Source: Parietaria judaica (taxonomy: Eukaryota > Streptophyta > Magnoliopsida > Rosales > Urticaceae). From it: a stretch of 64,000 nucleotides of DNA. Below the pieces are notes generated by a model. That model made no database searches. It saw only the letters and a program-made list of their open reading frames with translations, and was not told the DNA's origin. The stretch is from positions 26,135,746 to 26,199,745 of the forward strand of contig OX940872.1 in NCBI GenBank assembly GCA_954871525.1, read 5' to 3'. This document shows, piece after piece, positions 58,991 through 64,000 of the stretch (positions are counted from its first letter, which is position 1; each line of letters begins with the position of its first letter). Made by a program: the position numbers and the translations under genes.

Positions 58991-59243
58991 GTTAAACTAA
59001 AGCATTAATTATGGAGTTCCTCAGCAAATAATAAAACCAAACAAAAAGAATCTGGCTCCGCTGGTTTATTCCGTTTCCGTTTCGCAAAAAACACAAACCA
59101 ATGCAAAACAAAAGTCATCAGCCTATCACAGATCGCCACGTGTACACCTGGAGTAACCCTCACGCATTGCATCGCTGCTCTCTCAGTGTCTCACTCTCAC
59201 TCACTCTCGGCCTCTCTCTCTCTCTCTGGAACCGTCGCCGGAG

Positions 59244-62154
59244 ATGGAAGCGACGCCGTTGAAGCCGGAAGCGACGCCGGCGACGGAGAAGAAGGCGCTC
59301 GGGTGGATGGAGTGGGGGCGGGGGTGGCTGAGCGTCGCTCAGGAGATGCTCTTCCAGCGAATCATGGCCAGCCACTTGCAGAACCCCATGCCTCTGCCTC
59401 CGATCAACGACCTCACCGTCCTTGTCACCGGCTCCACCAGCGGCATCGGCCGCGAAATGGCCAGGTCTCGCCGGATCGGATCCTCTCTCATTTCTCTCGT
59501 GTTCGTATGCTTGGATATTGAATCCGTTGCTGCTCGACAGGCAATTGGCGGAATCGGGAGCGCACGTGGTCATGGCGGTCAGGAACACGAAGGCGGCTCT
59601 CGAGCTGATCCAGAAATGGCAGAGCGAGTGGTCCGGATTCGGCCTTCCTCTCAATATGGAGGTATGAGTGTTGATATCGTGCTGTTTATTTGGGTCTTGC
59701 AAAGGGAAAGCTGTGAATTCTTTCGAACCATTTGCTAATTGAAATCGCCGGCCGTTAATCTCGTGTATCGGGACCGTGCATTACGTTAATAAGCTCGAAT
59801 TGTTCTGTTTCCTGAAGCTGTTGGTGTTCATTGTAGGTGATGGAGCTTGATCTTCTCTCATTGGATTCTGTGGTAAAGTTTGCCGAGTCTTGGAATTCGC
59901 GATTGGGGCCGATTCATGTTCTTGTCAATAATGCGGGAATATTTTCGATTGGAGGTTAGTCCTTTACTTTTCTACAATGACATGCTGCAAGTTCATATGA
60001 AGAAAGCTTCCTTTTACATGGACAATTAGATAGTATCATAGTACTGTTTATGATATTATGTGGTAGGTGTATAGATTATCCAAATGGAGTATATCTATCC
60101 CTTATTTATGTTTTATCATATAGATGCTGGTACTGAGTGATCTATTGAATGTCCTCTGTATAGAGCCCCAAAAGTTTTCGAAAGACGGATACGAAGAACA
60201 CATGCAAGTTAATCATCTGGGTCCAGCATTGCTTTCAATATTGCTTTTGCCATCTCTTATCAGAGGATCTCCAAGTCGAATTGTTAACGTGAACTCTGTC
60301 GTAAGTTCCAAATCAAATTAATTGAATTTTGACATACTTCTGGTGAACTGTCTTTTTTTTCTTTCTTTCTTGCTTTGGATAACTAAATATTGCTGGACTT
60401 GGCCTCTTATTTGCGCAGATGCATGCCGTTGGCTTTGTCGACACAGAAGACATGAATTTCGTTTCTGGGAGACGGAAATTCTCAAGCCTTCAAGGATACA
60501 CAAGCAGCAAATTGGCCCAGGTGCACCGTAAACTTCTTATTTTACAACTTATTTATTAGTATGGTGACTTGAGACGAAAATTCGTTACCGATTGCCAGTT
60601 GTTGAATTAAAATGATGTTAACTGGCTTTAATTACACGTTTACCAATGAATCTCTCAGCAACCATCGAAAAAAAGGGATATGCTATTCTCAATGGATTCT
60701 CTGTAACAACTTTACCTGGATTACCCTAAGAAGTTGAAGTTACATGTCTTTTTTCATTATACATGGGCATCTCTGGCCGGAAACACTTTCCTTTTACATA
60801 TGCATCTGCATTTTTTTTTTGTTATATTCATGGATTTACTCTTTAGTGAAGAGTTTTAATTTTTCCGTGGTCTATTGCAGGTTAAGTTTAGTAGTGTTCT
60901 CTCAAAGCGACTGCCTGCCGAATCTGGTATCAGTGTTATGTGCGTATCACCTGGAATTGTCCATACAAATGTTGTAAGTTTCTGTTTGGTTATATGAAGT
61001 AAACCGAACACATAATTCTGTACTTTGTAAGTTTCTGTTTGGTGTATGAAAGCTGCCCGGAAACTGAAAGTAGTGTCAAAAATTGAATTACCACTTCAAA
61101 TTCAGTTCTTTTGACCAAAATATGACAGAAGTGGTAAAAGTGGGACTACCGCAATCGGTAATCATCACTACACGCGGTTTTGAATTTTCGGATTCCGTTT
61201 TTTTTTTTACAGAATTAAATAAGGAACACTTGTGTTAGACATTATATCATCAAACCGATTTTGAGCTGATTCCTTGAACTTCGAAATGCAGGCAAGGGAT
61301 CTGTCTAAATTTGTTCAAGCTGCTTATCATCTGATCCCCTATTTTATTTTTAGCCCACAAGAAGGTAACAAGAACTTCTAAGCTTGTACATCCTCTCTAC
61401 ATTCTTACGAAGATTTTAGTGCGAACCCGACCCACATTCGGCCCATACCAAAAGTAATAAACCTATGCTAGAAATAGTCACGTCTTAGTCAATTATGAGT
61501 TAAACTCTCCACATCTTAGTCAATGTGGGATTTGTATAAATTAAGTTTTATTATGCATTAAGTTATTACCTTATATGTTTCAGGTTATTAAGAGCATTCA
61601 AGGTACTTTGTAATCAATCGAGATCAGGGTTTCCTAATATCTATTTTAGGCACCAGTCCCAATGGGGATGGCACGTTAATTTTTGGCATACTGTCACTTA
61701 AGTAATTAGGGAAAGCTCGGGTTTGTGTTCTCGTAGGAACGGCCACTACATTTGTTATTTGCTCCCCATTTATTTAATAAAATTATTGAGAATTCATCTC
61801 TTCGGTGAATTTCCATTGGTTCATGTTTGTTTTCTAGGTTCCTATCGGATTGTAACAAATTCTATATGGCCACAATTTTGTACGAATGCAGGTTCGAGAA
61901 GCGCTCTCTTCGCCGCCACGGACCCTCAAGTTCAGGAATATTGCGAACTCTTGAAATCAGACGATTGGCCGACATGTGCTTTCATCTCTCAAGATTGCCG
62001 CCCTACGAGCCCCTCCGAAGAAGCGCACAACCTCGAGACTTCAAATAAGGTGTGGGAAAAGACACTAGAGTTGATCGGCCTGCCTTCCGATGCAGTTGAG
62101 AGTCTCATAGAAGGCAACGACGTTAAATGCAGGTATGCTGCTAACCAAAAGTAA
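59244..62154 (+). CDS. FEY: Short-chain dehydrogenase/reductase, FOREVER YOUNG (FEY)-like
   Basis: Eight exons: 59244-59464, 59541-59661, 59837-59954, 60164-60300, 60419-60520, 60881-60973, 61292-61364 and 61892-62154. They total 1128 nt and 375 residues. The N-terminal GWMEWGRGW segment is characteristic of FEY proteins. Classical SDR motifs follow: TGSTSGIG cofactor loop (62-69), NNAG (145-148), and catalytic S198, Y226 and K230 (GYTSSKLAQ). VSPGIVHTNV, PYFIFSPQEG and CRPTSPSEEAHNLET fit the FEY C-terminal region. FEY in Arabidopsis is an oxidoreductase linked to meristem and leaf identity; its substrate is unknown. Intron 7 carries an LTR-like insertion ending close to the exon 8 acceptor. 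Confidence 0.93.
61467..61857 (+). repeat. LTR-like dispersed repeat (solo-LTR candidate) in FEY intron 7
   Basis: It starts TGCTAGAAATAGTCACGTCT and ends GGATTGTAACA, so TG...CA termini are possible. It contains ATTTGTATAAATTA (TATA-like), GTACTTTGTAATCAATCGAG, CAGGGTTTCCTAAT and TTCTCGTAGGAACGGCC, then GAATTCATCTCTTCGGTGAA. The phrase order matches the copies in the TBC and O-fucosyltransferase introns. No clear 5-bp target duplication was seen. Confidence 0.6.
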
Positions 62155-63332
62155 CTATATTTCATCAACGTTTTTTACACTGGCACGCAGCTTCTCTACT
62201 TAACCTTAATTCTGTTAGAAGTTCTACTGTATAACTAACTTAAATGAGTAATTCAATCGTTATTTACGCTTTTGCCCATCTCAACATTTTTTGTTGTATG
62301 TCACGTTAATTTAGCGTAACTGACAGTTCATATTCGTAGCTCGAATCTCATATTAATAATGCAAACCTACTTAAACGCAGATACGGCGCTAATCAAGATT
62401 AACCACATTCACCGATGCTCGATTTAGTCATTTTTGCAACGACTCGAGAAGCAAGATCATCCAAGTAAAATGTGACACATTCTTCTCAGAGTCCGGCTTC
62501 GTTGCAATAGTCGGATTTCATCTCACTCACTTCCGTGCTCGGTTCCGTCTGGCTCCCGGATCCGGACCAGCTGGAGAGTGAATTTTGGGCGACTTAGATA
62601 TGGAAGAAGTATTGGGATCCAATTTGCTATTTATTTAAAGTTGTTTAGCTGATTGAGTTTGGTTTTTGTATTAAGCTGAATTGAGTTCATTAACTTAACC
62701 TTGTTACGGAACATTTTTGCTGGAAAGTCCTTCAAAATCTAGTTTATTAATCGTTGAGAATATAAACCAAAACCATATTATCTCTTAATAATGCCAAAAA
62801 AAAAAAACGATATCTTCGTAGAGGTGTCAAATCGGCTGGGCTGGGCCATGCGAGCCTTACGGAAACGTAAAAGAGAGTTGCCCAATTAATAGGCTTAGGC
62901 CCGCGAAAAAAGAAGTAATGTTTTCATCACTGCTAGATTACTTTACATATTTAGTATTTTCATCCTCTTTATAATGCTAAACAACATAAGAATTGTAACT
63001 TTATATATATTTTCCGTTCAATTTTAGTCCTTGCACAAATATTGCTTGAATAAAAACAGCGTTTATTTAAAAAAGTAGCATATTATTTCACATGTTACGA
63101 GACTTTTCAAGAATTAGAGTCCTTAATTGCTTCAGATAATCTATATTTCAAGGCATTTGATTCTTTCAGTAACTAATTGCAAAAATATATTCGAGTAAGA
63201 ATGTATTTCCATTAAACATTTACTACTATCAGTTTTAAAAGTAAAGAGAAAATAAATCATTCTTGTTATACATAATTATATTGAAAATAGTAAATAGTTT
63301 ATATATTATTTGTTATAGGTCACCTTCACAAT
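62155..63332. other. Intergenic region between the FEY-like gene and tRNA-Tyr
   Basis: FEY-like 3' UTR and AT-rich DNA. 62440-62600 is somewhat GC-richer with no recognisable frame. Confidence 0.5.
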
Positions 63333-63417
63333 CCGACCTTAGCTCAGTTGGTAGAGCGGAGGACTGTAGTTGTTAACAGCCATCCTTAGGTCACTGGTTC
63401 GAATCCGGTAGGTCGGA
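63333..63417 (+). tRNA. trnY-GUA: tRNA-Tyr (GTA) with a 12-nt intron
   Basis: The acceptor stem pairs CCGACCT with AGGTCGG, followed by discriminator A at 63417. The D arm is TAGCTCAGTTGGTAGAGC with internal A box, and the T arm GGTTCGAATCC forms the B box. The anticodon GTA is at 63366-63368. The 12-nt intron 63370-63381 follows position 37, the normal place in plant pre-tRNA-Tyr. The mature length is 73 nt before CCA addition. Nuclear, Pol III transcribed. Confidence 0.97.
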
Positions 63418-63423
63418 TACTTC

Positions 63424-63428
63424 TTTTT
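63424..63428 (+). terminator. RNA polymerase III terminator of tRNA-Tyr
   Basis: A TTTTT run seven bases after the tRNA 3' end. Confidence 0.8.
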
Positions 63429-63558
63429 GTTATTTTGCCACGTCATCTCTCCCCCTCTCTCTCTCTCTCGGCGCATTTTAGCATCTGGTATACGAAGCGC
63501 GCATATTAGCACTGACCAAAGCTTCGCTCCCCAGATTCACTCTCGCTCCTGCAAATCC

Positions 63559-64000
63559 ATGGTGAGAACCTCTCTCTCTCTCTCTCTCTCTCTATACTTT
63601 TCCGTTTGTTTCTCGAGAAAATCTGGAAAATCCTGGGAGCATCTGCGCTTCGAACTCGCTCCTCCGTCTCTTGATTTCTCGAGATCGCATGAAAAATCTT
63701 TCGTGGTTTGTTTGTGAATCAGGCGAGCTCGTCGTTGAGGTTGTACTTGACCTGCATAAGGAATACTCTTGAAGCTGCAATGTGCTTACAGGTACTTGAT
63801 GCTTGAATTTTGCTGCAATGAACTGAATTTTGATGCAAGAGTTGCGAATTGCCATCATATCTATATCGAATTCGTCAATATCTATCCTTGTATGCTTGGA
63901 AATTCTGTCTATAATTATGCTCAAAATTGTATACGGATTGACTGAGATAACAACTATCACTGTGTTTAAGCATTTGTGACAGTCGTGAGAGTAATATCAT
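63559..64000 (+). CDS. ARPC4: Actin-related protein 2/3 complex subunit 4 (ARPC4), 5' part
   Basis: Exon 2 (63723-63791) encodes ASSSLRLYLTCIRNTLEAAM followed by CLQ, the highly conserved N terminus of ARPC4. It lacks a usable start upstream in its own frame. The only fitting start is ATG at 63559-63561, after GCAAATCC and directly followed by a GTGAGA donor, so the first coding exon is the start codon alone plus 5' UTR. The acceptor is GTGAATCAG. A GTACTT donor follows at 63792, and the window ends in intron 2. ARPC4 anchors the Arp2/3 complex that nucleates branched actin filaments. A CT microsatellite lies just inside intron 1. Confidence 0.93.

Larger units (their letters stand above)
56239..59243. 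other. Intergenic region between divergent O-fucosyltransferase and FEY-like genes
   Basis: 56239-56330 is probably the O-fucosyltransferase 5' UTR. 56780-57240 is repeat-like AT-rich DNA ending CCTAGCTCCGCCACTGG. A 60-bp tandem repeat occupies 57250-57500. 57840-58400 is plain AT-rich DNA and 58500-58990 is a dispersed repeat. 59160-59243 is the FEY-like 5' UTR with CT runs. Confidence 0.5.

Overview
This is nuclear DNA of a flowering plant, most likely a eudicot. The evidence is: protein genes broken by many GT-AG introns, plant gene families (a PAP15-type purple acid phosphatase, BAHD acyltransferases, a multicopy mTERF family, a FEY-type reductase), a pre-tRNA-Tyr with a short intron, and AT-rich intergenic DNA full of LTR elements and Mutator-like MITEs. 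Nothing bacterial, viral, plasmid-like or CRISPR-like is present. I cannot name the species. All exon boundaries were read by eye from GT/AG sites, reading frame and family knowledge, without transcripts. In every complete gene the exon lengths sum to a multiple of three.

Layout. 1-0.76 kb: last exon of a probable GPI-anchored protein (+). 0.93-2.06 kb: palindromic Mutator-like element. 2.7-6.2 kb: purple acid phosphatase (-). 9.0-10.7 kb: GINS subunit SLD5 (-). 11.0-16.3 kb: complete but decayed Ty3/gypsy element with a 5-bp target duplication. 17.0-26.4 kb: tandem duplication carrying two BAHD acyltransferases (-); the distal copy has lost its normal 3' end and later took a 1.33 kb Mutator-like insertion in its upstream region. 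27.7-29.8 kb: mTERF pseudogene beside an intact mTERF gene (-). 31.1-33.8 kb: VPS38/UVRAG-like gene (-). 35.6-38.2 kb: eEF1A with a leader intron (-). 38.3-39.9 kb: two inverted-repeat elements. 41.6-45.9 kb: UBA/PUB zinc-finger protein (+). 48.1-52.5 kb: TBC Rab-GAP (+). 53.1-56.2 kb: O-fucosyltransferase-like protein (-). 59.2-62.2 kb: FEY-like short-chain reductase (+). 63.3 kb: tRNA-Tyr. 63.56 kb to the end: 5' end of ARPC4 (+).

The genes do not form a pathway or operon. They are mostly housekeeping genes: replication (SLD5), translation (eEF1A, tRNA-Tyr), membrane traffic and autophagy (VPS38, TBC), actin nucleation (ARPC4), and organelle gene expression (mTERF). Lineage-specific change is concentrated at 10.9-30.3 kb, where tandem duplication, pseudogenisation and transposon insertion have remodelled the BAHD and mTERF loci. 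I see no previously undescribed molecular system. The most notable observations are the transposon-altered C terminus of the second BAHD gene, a set of Mutator-like MITEs with 9-bp target duplications, an LTR-like repeat lodged in introns of three different genes, and a palindrome shared by two promoters.
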